The notes beneath the pieces were generated by a model. That model made no database searches, was not told where the DNA came from, and was given only the letters and a program-made list of their open reading frames with translations. The position numbers and the translations under genes were made by a program. Below are positions 9,530-18,805 of a stretch of 64,000 bases of DNA, piece after piece (position 1 is the stretch's first letter; every line of letters starts with the position of its first letter). Source of the stretch: Spirochaetales bacterium (lineage in GTDB: Bacteria; Spirochaetota; Spirochaetia; SZUA-6; JAFGRV01). The stretch spans positions 21,458-85,457 of the forward strand of contig JAFGHO010000085.1 of assembly GCA_016930085.1 (NCBI GenBank). Reading direction: 5' to 3'.

Positions 9530-10534
9530 CTATAACTTCTTCATTCGCTCATCGAACTCTTCATAATGGAAAAGTCTCCCGTATTCGATGTACCCGGAAA
9601 GTGTATTGGAATAAACAGGGATATCCACCTCTTCCAGAATGGCAACGGGGTTGAGTCCGCCGATCACGATCGCCCCGATTCTTCCTTCATTGACGGGAAT
9701 TTCAAGAAGCGACTGCCCCGGCCACCCGATGCTCATGAATCCTCCCAATCCCGCCTTATCGAGTTTTTCCGCCACTTCGATCACCCGTTCCCGGCTCGGG
9801 GCCGGCATTTCCCTGAAACTCGCCCCGATCTGGCCGTTTCCGCTTTCCGTCGCTTCCGTATAATTGGTCATTCCGCTTTTAATGAATATCTCGAGGGGAT
9901 CGAGAGTGGTGCCGTCATAGTTGATGATTGCGACAAAACGGGACGGTTCGTGGTTTTTCATCTCGAGCAGCCCCCCGAACCTGGACGTTGTCGGTACACC
10001 GTAGGAAAGGAGAACACCGTTGACGGTAATCGAACAGACGGTTCCGATACCGACATATCCTTCGGGGACACTCAGTTCGCCAATTTTTTCACCTGAAGCG
10101 AAAAGCGCAAGACGATTTCCCATGGAGAACCCGGCGCGAAAAACCCTCGACATGAGGGGACCCGCGCGGGCGGAATGACGCCTCTCGATAAAACTTACAT
10201 TCATGACGACATTACCGGAAAGATTTTCCAGATTGAAATCCATTTGATAGATCATCTGGTCTATTTTCGCGGCAAGAAATCCGACCTTTTCAAACACCCT
10301 CGCGCGGGTGAGTTCCTTTAATCCCTTTTCGGTGATAGACCGCCCCTGTTTTCCAAGATCTTCGGTCAACTCATCCTTGTCCAGCGCGAGAAGGTGAAAC
10401 CGTACGGTCCGTTCGCTGATATCATACCCCATGCCAAGCAGCTTTTCAGTAATCAGATGACTGACCAGGGGCCCCCTCGCTTCTTTCAGTATTCTCAGTA
10501 TCGCAAGACGTTTACGTTCGATCGTTTCCTTCAT
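9530..10534 (-). CDS. NrpR-like transcriptional regulator (DUF128)
   Basis: The N-terminal 75 residues form a winged helix (RKRLAILRILKEA, ISERTVRFHLLALD, ITEKGLKELTRA) of the kind found in NrpR, the repressor of nitrogen assimilation in methanogens. The remaining 250 residues match the NrpR effector domain (DUF128), with conserved stretches such as GYVGIGTVCSITVNGVLL and GGLNPVAILEE. In archaea this domain senses 2-oxoglutarate; the same role here is inference. Some archaeal NrpR proteins have two effector domains; this one has a single copy. It is preceded by a cNMP-binding protein gene with a 20-bp gap, so the two are likely co-transcribed. gdhA downstream on the same strand is a natural candidate target. 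Confidence 0.82.
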   Translation of the reverse strand: MKETIERKRLAILRILKEARGPLVSHLITEKLLGMGYDISERTVRFHLLALDKDELTEDLGKQGRSITEKGLKELTRARVFEKVGFLAAKIDQMIYQMDFNLENLSGNVVMNVSFIERRHSARAGPLMSRVFRAGFSMGNRLALFASGEKIGELSVPEGYVGIGTVCSITVNGVLLSYGVPTTSRFGGLLEMKNHEPSRFVAIINYDGTTLDPLEIFIKSGMTNYTEATESGNGQIGASFREMPAPSRERVIEVAEKLDKAGLGGFMSIGWPGQSLLEIPVNEGRIGAIVIGGLNPVAILEEVDIPVYSNTLSGYIEYGRLFHYEEFDERMKKL

Positions 10535-10554
10535 AGCCCGCTAACGGTTTCCTT

Positions 10555-11073
10555 TCAATAGACAAATTCCTTGATGATCGTGTCGATATCCTCCTGTGTG
10601 ACATCGGACTTGCGTTCATATGCGATTTCCTGATTTGCTTCCCTCAATTTCTTGAGCAGGCTGAAGATGATAAGCATGAGTATTTTTATCCCCGAGTCTT
10701 TGTATTTCTTGATAAAAGCGTGCATATGATCCCGTTTTACCCGGAGGATTATCGTATTTTCCGTACTGACGATATTTGCCGTACGCTTGACTTTCAGAAA
10801 AATCCCCGCTTCTCCAAATACCTCCCCTTCGCCTATAGAGGATATGAATACCTCCCGTCCGTCCTTTTCCCTTACAATGACATTGACGGTTCCCTTTATA
10901 ACGGCAAAAATGTAGGGCTGTATTTCCCCTTCGGATATGATACGTTCATGTTCGTCATAGCGATAGATTTCCGAAAGCTTCAACAGGGTTTTTCTTTCTT
11001 CTTCCGAAAGCACCTTGAAAAACACTACCTTTTTTAAATCGTCAAGGTATTGCTGATTTTCCTCTTTTCGCAT
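10555..11073 (-). CDS. Cyclic-nucleotide-binding domain protein without HTH
   Basis: A 172-residue protein whose residues 15-135 form a cNMP-binding beta-barrel (FFKVLSEEERKTLLKLSE, ISEGEIQPYIFAVIKGTVNV, GEGEVFGEAGIF). The phosphate-binding cassette is reduced: the usual GE-X-(A/L)-LL-X-X-X-XR-X-A pattern becomes GEAGIFLKVKRTA, with the Arg retained. There is no DNA-binding domain after it, only a helical C-terminus of about 35 residues. It may act through protein contact, perhaps with the NrpR-like protein encoded 20 bp downstream. Ligand binding is not certain. Confidence 0.75.
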   Translation of the reverse strand: MRKEENQQYLDDLKKVVFFKVLSEEERKTLLKLSEIYRYDEHERIISEGEIQPYIFAVIKGTVNVIVREKDGREVFISSIGEGEVFGEAGIFLKVKRTANIVSTENTIILRVKRDHMHAFIKKYKDSGIKILMLIIFSLLKKLREANQEIAYERKSDVTQEDIDTIIKEFVY

Positions 11074-11338
11074 CTCTTTCTCTCCCCCGGCATCAATGCC
11101 GTACCTTTTTCCACCTTCACGTTACACGCCGGTGAATGACAGGTTGTCGTATTAATGTAATTGTTATTCCCTCAACCGGATGAAAAAAATCTCGACCCGG
11201 CTACCGCTTCGGCGGCGACAATCAACGCCCTGCCGAATTGCCGGGACGCATACACGAAAATTAATTCTACTACAGAAAGACGACAATAACAAGCATGTTT
11301 TCGGGGAAACCAATTGTCGTACCGGCCGCCCGCAGGAT

Positions 11339-14300
11339 TCAGTTCTTCAATCTTCCTCGCACCTTGTTCTCGTTCCGGTATTTTTCCATGAGCGCGGCCA
11401 TCCGTTCCGCCTGCATCATGAATGTTTCGAGCCTCGATTCGATAATCTGGGGATACACATTACCGTCGGATTCGATCGAAAGAAAAGGTATTCCCATTTC
11501 TTCATTAAAATAATCGGGCAGACGGTATGCCGGATCGTGCATCTTTTTTGTCTCGATCTTTTTCATCACCTTCATCTCCGGTATCATGAGGGCCTCGGTA
11601 AAACGAACCGGCATACAGCCAAACGGCCCGATATTGATGATTCCCGCCAGTTTTTCGATCGAATCCTTCATGGCGGTCCCCAGGGTCAATGCGGTTTCTC
11701 CCTTGTGCTCTTTCGGGAGAATATGCTCGCTGTGCTTTATCAATGGATCGATTTCCGTCCGTTCGAACTGATAATAGAGACTCCTTGAAAGAATCCGCTT
11801 GATTTTTTTCTCGACATGTCCCATATAGATATTTCTCACGATCATCTCGATCTTGTCGATGAGTGAATGAGCGGGTTCCAGAAGCCCCTTCTTTATGAGC
11901 CATTCGAGATAGAGAATGAACTCGCCGACATACGCGTCCTTGATGATGAAACCTTTTTCCGCAAAACGCCTGTTCAGCCATTTATGACAGAACCCGTCCC
12001 GCCTTACATATATTTCTCCGCACATAGCGATGTATTTCGACTCCTCGATGGGTCTGCGCGCCGGCGCCTCATGGCGTAGCCGGTGCGCCAGTCTCCGTAA
12101 AGGCTTATACAGCTTCCCGACGCCTTTTCCCGCGGCTTCGACGATTTTTTCGAACTCTTCCGAGAAAATCCCGTTCGCCCGTTCCGGATCAAGCGCATTC
12201 GCCCATATCGCCGAACGGACATCGTCCAGCACGTCGCCGGCGGTTATATTTTCCCAGGCCATCATGGCAAAGACCGGTCCCATTCCGGCGTAGGCATCCT
12301 CGTTCGAGAGGGTGAGTGTCGTCACATTCCGCAGCCGTTTTCTCCTGATCACGTCCTTGATCAGGATATTATACTGCCCGACCCGGCACGGCCCCGCGGA
12401 TTCATTCACGAAAAAGGCGATGTATTTTCTTCCGTCCCAGTACCGGTCCATATAATCGATAAGATGTCCCACGCAAAGAATAAACGGCAGGCACTCCTTC
12501 CCCGTCGTATACGCGCGTCCCTTTTTAAGGGTTTCGCTGGTCGCTTCCGGCATCGCGAAGGCGTTTATCCCGAGTGACCTGAATCCCGCAGCAAAGATAG
12601 GGGTCGCGATATCGCCCATGGACGGAAGGACGACGACAACACGTTTGTCGGTAAGCGGAACCTTTTCTCCGTTCGAGGCTACGAAATAGTTGATGTTTTG
12701 ATGCACCTTAAGCCGGGCGGGCCTGTAGTCGCTGTAATCCGTTTCCCGGATCGTATGAATGATTTTTCTGTAATTGCGTATGATATCGAGCGCCGCCTCG
12801 ATTCGGGTATTGATACCGGCGTCCGCCGTATGCCCGTCCAGTTCGAGGGTGAGGGAGGGCTTCACGTCCATCAGCGTCCTGAACTGCGGGATAATCATCG
12901 AATCCGGCGCGCAGACAAAATTGGTGATATAGGTGGCGAAAAGCTGGGGATGCCGCTTGACGATACGCGCGGCTTTCAATATCTTTTTCCCTATCTCCCA
13001 GTACATATGGTCCCCCACTTCCTCTTCCTGGTAGTCGAGCATATCATACGGGATCACCGTGATGCCGCGTGAGGCAAACTTTTGGGGAATACCCTTGTTG
13101 GCGTCATCACAGAACGCGTTATAGGGCCGTCCGAAAAGAACGATCGCGAAATCATCCGGATTGTCATCGAGTCGTTCGAGCAATTCACCGGCCAGCCGGT
13201 TCATCTCCCGGTTGCACGAATGCTGCATTTCCACCGCGGCCGCGTAAGCCTCCCTGATTTTACCGATGTCGTCGATCCCTATCCGGCCGGCGATATCGAT
13301 GAAAACATGTTCCTGCGTACGGTACCCGTGCGAAAAATCGAGGACGGTATCGATTATTTTCCCGTCTTTGAAATCACGGTCCTTGAACGCCTGTTTGAGT
13401 ATGAAAGGCTCCCCGCTCACGAAAACGCAGGTCGCGTTGTAGTTGGTTCTGTGGTGTTCCTCATCATTGACGAACATCTCGATGAGCATCGGTACAAAGA
13501 TATAATCCGGGTCTTTATCGAGAAGATCGCTGAACATACCGAGTGAAATCTGCATCGGATAACAGAAGGAAGTCAATTCCCGTTCAATCCCTTCCTCCTT
13601 GACCGTATCCGCCAGAACGACTCTCATCCCGAGTCGCGAGAAAAAATTATAGTAGAGCGGATAAAGCGTATGGGTATGAAAAGACTGATTTATGCCGACG
13701 GTTGGAGCATTGTCGGGAATCCGGAGAGGCGGTGAGTACTTTTTGAACAATAATTCGTATCTCTTTTTGACATAATCGAATGAATCCGGATCAACGGCGA
13801 TATTGTACCGCATATTGTAATACTTGTTGCACGCCCCGCCGAACGGATAGGTTTTACCGTTGATTTCCATTATGTTAATCGCGCACTTCCTGTCGCATTT
13901 TTCTTTCCCTCCTTTGCAGACAAAGGATTTTTTACAGGTGACCTCCCGTTCAGCCAGTTCTTTCAAAGAGAAACGTTGTTCTTCGAGAAAACCCATGGCC
14001 AGCTTCTGTTTCACTTCAAGGGCCACCCCGAACGCGCCCATCAGTCCGGGTTCGGGAGGAACGATGATTTCCTTGCCGGTGATCGCCGCCATCGCGATCG
14101 GAACCGAACTGTTGTAACAGACCCCCCCCTGCATAAACACCTTTCTGCCCACGGTCCTCGTTCCCTTGACGCGGTTGATATAGTTGAGACAGATGGAATA
14201 CACCAATCCCGCGACGACATCTTCACGGCTGATATCTTCCTGAAAGGCCGTTTTGATGTCGCTCGAGATAAAAGCCGCGCACTGATCATTGAAGTTGGGG

Positions 14301-15682
14301 GGCCTCGTACTTTTCATGGCAATCGGGGCGATTTCTTTCACGTCGATCCCGAGTGACTCGTATGCCGCCTCTTCCAGAAACGAACCCGTCCCGGCGGAAC
14401 ATGCCTCGTTCATGGCGTAATCCGCCGGCACCTTGTTGACGATATAGGTATATTTGGCATCCTGGCCCCCGATCTCGAAAATCGTATCGACATCCCCGTC
14501 AAAATAAGTCGCCGCGGTCGCATGGGCCACGATTTCATTGATAATGCCCCCGGTAAGGGCGTGAAGACCGGCAATCTGCCTTCCCGACCCCGTCACGCCA
14601 AGACCGATGATCTCGATGTTCTCCGGCACCTGTTCCAGTAACGAACGGTAGCACTCTCTTGAGGCGCGGACGGGATTGCCGTTTGTACGCAGGTATACCG
14701 AACCCACGATACGGTTGTCCTCCGTCTTTATAATAACGGCCTTTGTGGTCGTGGAACCGACATCCAGGCCGATAATACACCGGTCTCCGTCTTTCGCGTG
14801 TGAACGCTCCATTTCCTTGAAGACTACCTTGTCGGTAAATCGGGAGAGGGGTTCGAGAAAGGAAAAGGAGCTTTTCCTGTTTTTAAAAACATTTTCCATC
14901 GATGTCAACGGCGGTACATTCGGACGGTCGAACGCGGCGAGGGCGGCGCCGAGGGCCTCGAAACACGCCGCATACGGGGGTATCTCGATACAGTCTATTT
15001 TTTTCTTCAAAAAATCGACGACACTGTCGTTTTTCGTTACACCGCCCACGACAATGATACGGTTGTGCGGCACTTTACGGAGAAGCTCTTCCGCCTTGTC
15101 CGCTATCATATACGCCAACCCCGCGGTTACCTCACCGAGGGGGGTGCCTTTGTTCAATGCGTGGGTACAATCCGATTTACAGAAAACGGAACATCTTCCC
15201 GATACCTTGAAGGGAGGGGAGTCCCGGGCGAGGGCGACCGCTTCGTCGATGGAGAGATTCATTCGTTTGATCTGTTGCAGGAAAAATTCTCCCGTCCCCG
15301 AAGCGCATTTATTTCCCGTTACAACGCTTGAAATCCTGTTTTCAGTATCGAGGGGGTAAACGATGAATGTTTCTCCGCCCAGACTCGCGACCGCATCGCA
15401 GGAAGCACCATCCCGGTTGACAAATCCAAGCGCGGCCTCAATCGCCTCCGGTTCCGAAATCGTAACCAGATTCACCAGTTCACGAAACTTTCTGCCCGTT
15501 ACAATGACGGGATTTCCTTCGGCGGCGAGTGATGCCATGTACCGGCCGAACACCCCTTTCGGGTCGCCGTTATGGGTAATCGACTCGGTATGAACTATGT
15601 TGATATCATGATTACCATCACCCGCCACCGTCACAAAGGAGACGGTCGATGCCCCCAGACAGACACCTGTAGCCTTTTTCAT
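11339..15682 (-). CDS. 2-hydroxyacyl-CoA dehydratase activator-related giant protein
   Basis: A 1447-residue fusion of two BadF/BadG/HgdC-type ASKHA ATPase domains with a large C-terminal CoA-dehydratase-related part. The first ATPase domain (about 5-255) carries NKCASGTGEFF, the second (about 300-560) GLDVGSTTTKAVI and ACSAGTGSFLEEAA; the Cys in each would ligate a bridging 4Fe-4S cluster. A Cys-rich segment follows (CKGGKEKCDRKC, about 605-620), then a DUF2229-like domain and an HgdB-like region. Relatives are widespread in strict anaerobes and are thought to drive ATP-dependent low-potential electron transfer; the true substrate is unknown. No dehydratase subunit genes lie nearby. It is transcribed in the same direction as the cNMP-NrpR pair but is separated from it by 265 bp. 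Confidence 0.88.
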   Translation of the reverse strand: MKKATGVCLGASTVSFVTVAGDGNHDINIVHTESITHNGDPKGVFGRYMASLAAEGNPVIVTGRKFRELVNLVTISEPEAIEAALGFVNRDGASCDAVASLGGETFIVYPLDTENRISSVVTGNKCASGTGEFFLQQIKRMNLSIDEAVALARDSPPFKVSGRCSVFCKSDCTHALNKGTPLGEVTAGLAYMIADKAEELLRKVPHNRIIVVGGVTKNDSVVDFLKKKIDCIEIPPYAACFEALGAALAAFDRPNVPPLTSMENVFKNRKSSFSFLEPLSRFTDKVVFKEMERSHAKDGDRCIIGLDVGSTTTKAVIIKTEDNRIVGSVYLRTNGNPVRASRECYRSLLEQVPENIEIIGLGVTGSGRQIAGLHALTGGIINEIVAHATAATYFDGDVDTIFEIGGQDAKYTYIVNKVPADYAMNEACSAGTGSFLEEAAYESLGIDVKEIAPIAMKSTRPPNFNDQCAAFISSDIKTAFQEDISREDVVAGLVYSICLNYINRVKGTRTVGRKVFMQGGVCYNSSVPIAMAAITGKEIIVPPEPGLMGAFGVALEVKQKLAMGFLEEQRFSLKELAEREVTCKKSFVCKGGKEKCDRKCAINIMEINGKTYPFGGACNKYYNMRYNIAVDPDSFDYVKKRYELLFKKYSPPLRIPDNAPTVGINQSFHTHTLYPLYYNFFSRLGMRVVLADTVKEEGIERELTSFCYPMQISLGMFSDLLDKDPDYIFVPMLIEMFVNDEEHHRTNYNATCVFVSGEPFILKQAFKDRDFKDGKIIDTVLDFSHGYRTQEHVFIDIAGRIGIDDIGKIREAYAAAVEMQHSCNREMNRLAGELLERLDDNPDDFAIVLFGRPYNAFCDDANKGIPQKFASRGITVIPYDMLDYQEEEVGDHMYWEIGKKILKAARIVKRHPQLFATYITNFVCAPDSMIIPQFRTLMDVKPSLTLELDGHTADAGINTRIEAALDIIRNYRKIIHTIRETDYSDYRPARLKVHQNINYFVASNGEKVPLTDKRVVVVLPSMGDIATPIFAAGFRSLGINAFAMPEATSETLKKGRAYTTGKECLPFILCVGHLIDYMDRYWDGRKYIAFFVNESAGPCRVGQYNILIKDVIRRKRLRNVTTLTLSNEDAYAGMGPVFAMMAWENITAGDVLDDVRSAIWANALDPERANGIFSEEFEKIVEAAGKGVGKLYKPLRRLAHRLRHEAPARRPIEESKYIAMCGEIYVRRDGFCHKWLNRRFAEKGFIIKDAYVGEFILYLEWLIKKGLLEPAHSLIDKIEMIVRNIYMGHVEKKIKRILSRSLYYQFERTEIDPLIKHSEHILPKEHKGETALTLGTAMKDSIEKLAGIINIGPFGCMPVRFTEALMIPEMKVMKKIETKKMHDPAYRLPDYFNEEMGIPFLSIESDGNVYPQIIESRLETFMMQAERMAALMEKYRNENKVRGRLKN

Positions 15683-15908
15683 CTTTCATCCCTCACTTGT
15701 CACTCGGTATTCGAATCCGTCGCCAATACCACAACCGGCATTTGGTATACTTCCCACCTCACAATAAAGGGCAATCATATAATAAATATGACGGATAAGC
15801 AAGAGAATATCCACTACCATTCGAATTGTCTATTCTTCCCGTCAATTTCCTTGATTCATCTCCTTTATTTTTTTATATTATAGAAAACGGCCGCAGAAGG
15901 AGGAAACT

Positions 15909-16412
15909 ATCATCGAACATGAAAAACAGCCCGATTGTCTAATTAAACTGGTCATCGATCCGCACTGGGAATTGATTGAAAGCATAAGGGAGTTTATCGA
16001 GGAAATTTCCTTCAAGAACAGTGAAAAAAAATCCTTTGCGGCCGCAGCGGCACTCGCGACCAGTGAACTCCTCGAAAATGCGGTGAAATTCTCAAAAGGA
16101 GAAGAAATAGGTCTCACAATCGTCTATATCCTTTCCCCGCCGCGTAACGGCAAAGTGATGATTACCGTTGATAACGTTTCCGATTCAAAGCATATCAAAA
16201 CACTCCGTTCATTACTCGCTGAAATACATAAAAACACTCCGCAGCAAGCGTATCTGAGAAAAATGAAAGAGATTACGGAAAGGGATTTTCACGATTCGAC
16301 ATCCCGCCTGGGACTCGCACGTATCCATTACGAAGCCATGGCAGACTGTTCACTGAAGGTCAACCGTAACCATGTATCGATAACAGCAACAATTGTCAAT
16401 AATAATATTTAA
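15909..16412 (+). CDS. RsbW-like ATP-binding (anti-sigma/serine kinase) protein
   Basis: A GHKL-type ATPase domain protein. The N box is ATSELLENAVKFSKGEE and the G1-like segment MITVDNVSD; the glycine-rich lid is mostly missing and replaced by a helical insert (RSLLAEIHKNTPQQAY), so kinase activity is doubtful. The domain needs the strand LIKLVIDPHW at its front, which lies upstream of the first usable TTG at 15972. No ATG or GTG exists in frame, but a strong AAGGAGG (15897-15903) ends five bases before an ATC codon at 15909 (a second ATC at 15912), so a non-canonical AUC start is the best reading. A STAS protein gene follows 16 bp later, the classic partner of such proteins. Confidence 0.7.
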   Translation: MIEHEKQPDCLIKLVIDPHWELIESIREFIEEISFKNSEKKSFAAAAALATSELLENAVKFSKGEEIGLTIVYILSPPRNGKVMITVDNVSDSKHIKTLRSLLAEIHKNTPQQAYLRKMKEITERDFHDSTSRLGLARIHYEAMADCSLKVNRNHVSITATIVNNNI

Positions 16413-16428
16413 ACAAGGAGAAGAAATC

Positions 16429-16803
16429 ATGGAGAATTTTACTATTTCGGATAAAGCATCGATTGAAATAAATGAAGAAAATAAAACGATAACGATGAAC
16501 TGGAATGGTATCGTGGACTCCGAAAACGCCAATTCCATCATGAGAGATTTTCTTGTCGATTTTCATACACAATGTAAAACAAAGGGTATACAAAAACTTA
16601 TTTCCAATTTCAGCCGGATAACATTTATGTTTTCCTCCGGTATCAAGACCCTTATCAGCTGGTTCAAGCTTATAACCGATGACAAATTCTACGATATCTC
16701 GGTTCTCTATAACAATAAGGTCCGTTGGCAGGATGTGACGTTCGAATCCATACGGATTATCATAAAAAATATCGAACTCAAAGGGATCGAGCCCATAAAA
16801 TAA
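16429..16803 (+). CDS. STAS-domain anti-sigma factor antagonist-like protein
   Basis: A 124-residue single-domain protein with the STAS/SpoIIAA pattern: beta strands around ITMNWNGIVDSENANS, then KLISNFSRITFMFSSGI, where the first Ser of SSGI is at the usual phosphorylation site. Such proteins bind RsbW-type kinases and release a sigma factor or another partner. The ATG at 16429 is preceded by AAGGAGAAG; an upstream TTG-like start at 16393 would overlap the previous gene and is unlikely. It forms an operon with the RsbW-like gene and is followed by a terminator at 16837. No sigma factor gene is nearby, so the output may be another protein. Confidence 0.75.
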   Translation: MENFTISDKASIEINEENKTITMNWNGIVDSENANSIMRDFLVDFHTQCKTKGIQKLISNFSRITFMFSSGIKTLISWFKLITDDKFYDISVLYNNKVRWQDVTFESIRIIIKNIELKGIEPIK

Positions 16804-16836
16804 TCACGGGCGCTTTGACTTCTTTTGATCATATAC

Positions 16837-16868
16837 ACCGTCCTGCTTCCACGGGCGGTTTCTCCTTT
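16837..16868 (+). terminator. Intrinsic terminator after the STAS gene
   Basis: The stem ACCGTCC (16837-16843) pairs with GGGCGGT (16853-16859), one G-U pair included, with a 9-base loop and the T-rich tail TTTCTCCTTT. Confidence 0.6.
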
Positions 16869-17061
16869 AAAAATATATTGTTATTTTACCGTTACTTTTT
16901 TCAATATTCCTAGAAATATCACATCGCTTAACTTAAGCTTCTAGTATTCATAATACCGTCATGACACGTCGTCATATCGACCCGATCGGCGAGTTTGCAG
17001 GAATCGGGACTGAATGAAGGGACGACATGTCGGTTACGATTCTCAAACAGGGAGGTACAGG

Positions 17062-18210
17062 ATGGAAAACGAGTTAATCAAAACCGCAAGCGGAAAAAAT
17101 CCGGAGGAAGTGATCAACAAGATAAAAGACGACCGGACCGGATTTATCCTTTTTTTCTACGGCGCCGATATTGACACCGAATCCCTCTACAACACTCTGA
17201 AAAAGACGGATGTGTTGTTCGCGGGGTGCATGGATTCGGGAAGATTGTACGACAATTCGTACCTGCTCGACACCACATCAGTCACCGCCATGTCGTTTTC
17301 GAAAAAGCTTTTCTCCTCTTCCGCTTTCGGTCTCATCGACATGTCGCCGGAAATTTCCCCGGACGAGGTGCGGTCGGCGAGTAAAAAAACATTTATCCGG
17401 GCGGCACAGGAGGCATCCATTTCTTTGGACAATCCGGACATGGAACGTGATTTTGCAATCAATCTCTGTTACGGACTCAACTCGGCAACGCCATTCCTGG
17501 AAGGCCAGTCTGAAGCGGGGATGATGCTCCAGACTGTCGGTGGAAGCTCCGGCGGTAAAACCGATTTCGTGACAACCAACGTCATGTCGCATCTGGGCCG
17601 GGGCAAAATCGGTGTCGTTGCCCTCTTTAAGCTGGCGGACGAATACGCTTTCAAAGCGGGCCGCGTATCGAGTTTCGATATTCTTCAAGGCAAAAAACTC
17701 ACGGTAACAAAACTCGACGGCCCCCGCCACATCGTCGAATTTGACGGGAGACCGGCGAGCGAAGCGTACGCACAGGCGGTCCGGCTCGAAGGGAAAGACC
17801 TCACCCCGGACACATTCGCCAACTATACCCTCGGTATCGAACCCGGTGACGGCGAACGGCTTATCACCAGTATCATGACAACCGATGAAAGCGGCAAGGG
17901 GCTTTTGACCTATAATGACGTCATTGAACAGACCGTCTTTTACCTTTTCAAGGCGATCGATCAACGCCGCGACAGGTCTTCCATACTCAAAGGGCTTTCA
18001 TCCCAGAAACTCCTCGCCTACATCTCCTTTGATTGTATCCTCTGTTACCTTGCCAGAAATACACTCGACCAGGTAGACGCAATCGCGGGTATGTACGGGG
18101 AATACCTTCCCGGAATTCCAAAAACGGGATTCGGTACCTTCAGTGAGAATATCTGCGGGGCGAACATTAACCAGACGGAAACCTATCTTGCCATTTACCG
18201 AAAGAAATAG
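17062..18210 (+). CDS. FIST N/C domain sensory protein
   Basis: A 382-residue soluble protein with the FIST_N (about 25-200) and FIST_C (about 210-365) architecture, recognised by the segment FAGCMDSGRL, the glycine-rich VGGSSGGKTD and the C-terminal GFGTFSENICG. FIST proteins are proposed small-ligand sensors (perhaps amino acids) linked to signalling; the ligand is unknown here. The ATG at 17062 follows GGGAGGTACAG; an upstream frame from 17014 lacks such a site. A small protein gene follows after 18 bp and is probably co-transcribed. Upstream at 16926-16938 is a short palindrome (GCTTAA-C-TTAAGC) that could be a regulatory site. Confidence 0.82.
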   Translation: MENELIKTASGKNPEEVINKIKDDRTGFILFFYGADIDTESLYNTLKKTDVLFAGCMDSGRLYDNSYLLDTTSVTAMSFSKKLFSSSAFGLIDMSPEISPDEVRSASKKTFIRAAQEASISLDNPDMERDFAINLCYGLNSATPFLEGQSEAGMMLQTVGGSSGGKTDFVTTNVMSHLGRGKIGVVALFKLADEYAFKAGRVSSFDILQGKKLTVTKLDGPRHIVEFDGRPASEAYAQAVRLEGKDLTPDTFANYTLGIEPGDGERLITSIMTTDESGKGLLTYNDVIEQTVFYLFKAIDQRRDRSSILKGLSSQKLLAYISFDCILCYLARNTLDQVDAIAGMYGEYLPGIPKTGFGTFSENICGANINQTETYLAIYRKK

Positions 18211-18228
18211 ATCATAAGGAGTAATGCC

Positions 18229-18474
18229 ATGGGAACAGGAACTGTTTTCAGATTATTAAACGATATATTTAAATTCAAACAATTAGACGGAGAGTTTGCG
18301 GAAACAAAGAAGAGGATCATCCGTATCCGGCTGAGTCTCGCAACGGGTCTTTCAGTTAAAAAATTCACCCCGACGTCGCCGGACACCTCGGATGAACTGA
18401 ACAAAATCGTCGCCGCTTTGAAAAAACCGGAATTCGGTTGCGCCGATTTTCCGTTTGACACATATAACGTCTGA
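18229..18474 (+). CDS. Small hypothetical protein co-transcribed with FIST gene
   Basis: An 81-residue protein with AAGGAG seven bases before its ATG. The N-terminal half is basic and helical (FKFKQLDGEFAETKKRIIRIRLS), the C-terminus acidic then aromatic. I do not recognise a family. Its 18-bp distance from the FIST gene suggests a shared function, perhaps as a partner or small regulator. Confidence 0.6.
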   Translation: MGTGTVFRLLNDIFKFKQLDGEFAETKKRIIRIRLSLATGLSVKKFTPTSPDTSDELNKIVAALKKPEFGCADFPFDTYNV

Positions 18475-18746
18475 CTCTTGCCGTTTTATAACAGGCGGGA
18501 CATGCAGGTGCCGCGGGTTCCACGATACCGTCTGCGTCTGCGGATGCGTAGTCGGAACTGCCGCTTTATTCTAACAGAGGTTTATCGATAAAAAAAGCCG
18601 GCGTATCAACCGGCTTGGAGATAATCTGACAGAAGAGACTTATCAAGTTTCTCTTACTCAGATCTCACCATTACTGAATTTTCTCTTCAGCCAATGAAAA
18701 TATAAATTATTCAGGTTGTTTTGTCAAGTTTTTTTTTCAGGATTTA
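18475..18746. other. Intergenic region with imperfect hairpins
   Basis: No gene seen. It contains the minus-strand terminator-like hairpin at 18591-18616, and an imperfect hairpin at about 18627-18663 (AGAAGAGACTT with AAGTTTCTCTT). Both precede the dodecin-like gene promoter. Confidence 0.4.
18591..18616 (-). terminator. Possible minus-strand intrinsic terminator
   Basis: AAGCCGG (18595-18601) pairs with CCGGCTT (18610-18616); on the minus strand the stem is followed by a run of T. It could stop antisense reading from the HD-domain gene at 19074-19673 after passing the dodecin-like gene. Confidence 0.5.
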
Positions 18747-18774
18747 TTGACAACCCGGAAAGGCGGCATATAAT
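18747..18774 (+). promoter_or_regulatory. Consensus sigma-70 promoter of the dodecin-like gene
   Basis: TTGACA (18747-18752) and TATAAT (18769-18774), both perfect consensus hexamers, spaced by 16 bases. The predicted start near 18781 gives a 25-base leader with AAAGGAGG before the ATG at 18806. It should be a strong promoter. Confidence 0.85.
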
Positions 18775-18805
18775 TCATTGTAAATTGAAACAAAAGGAGG
18801 ATGAT

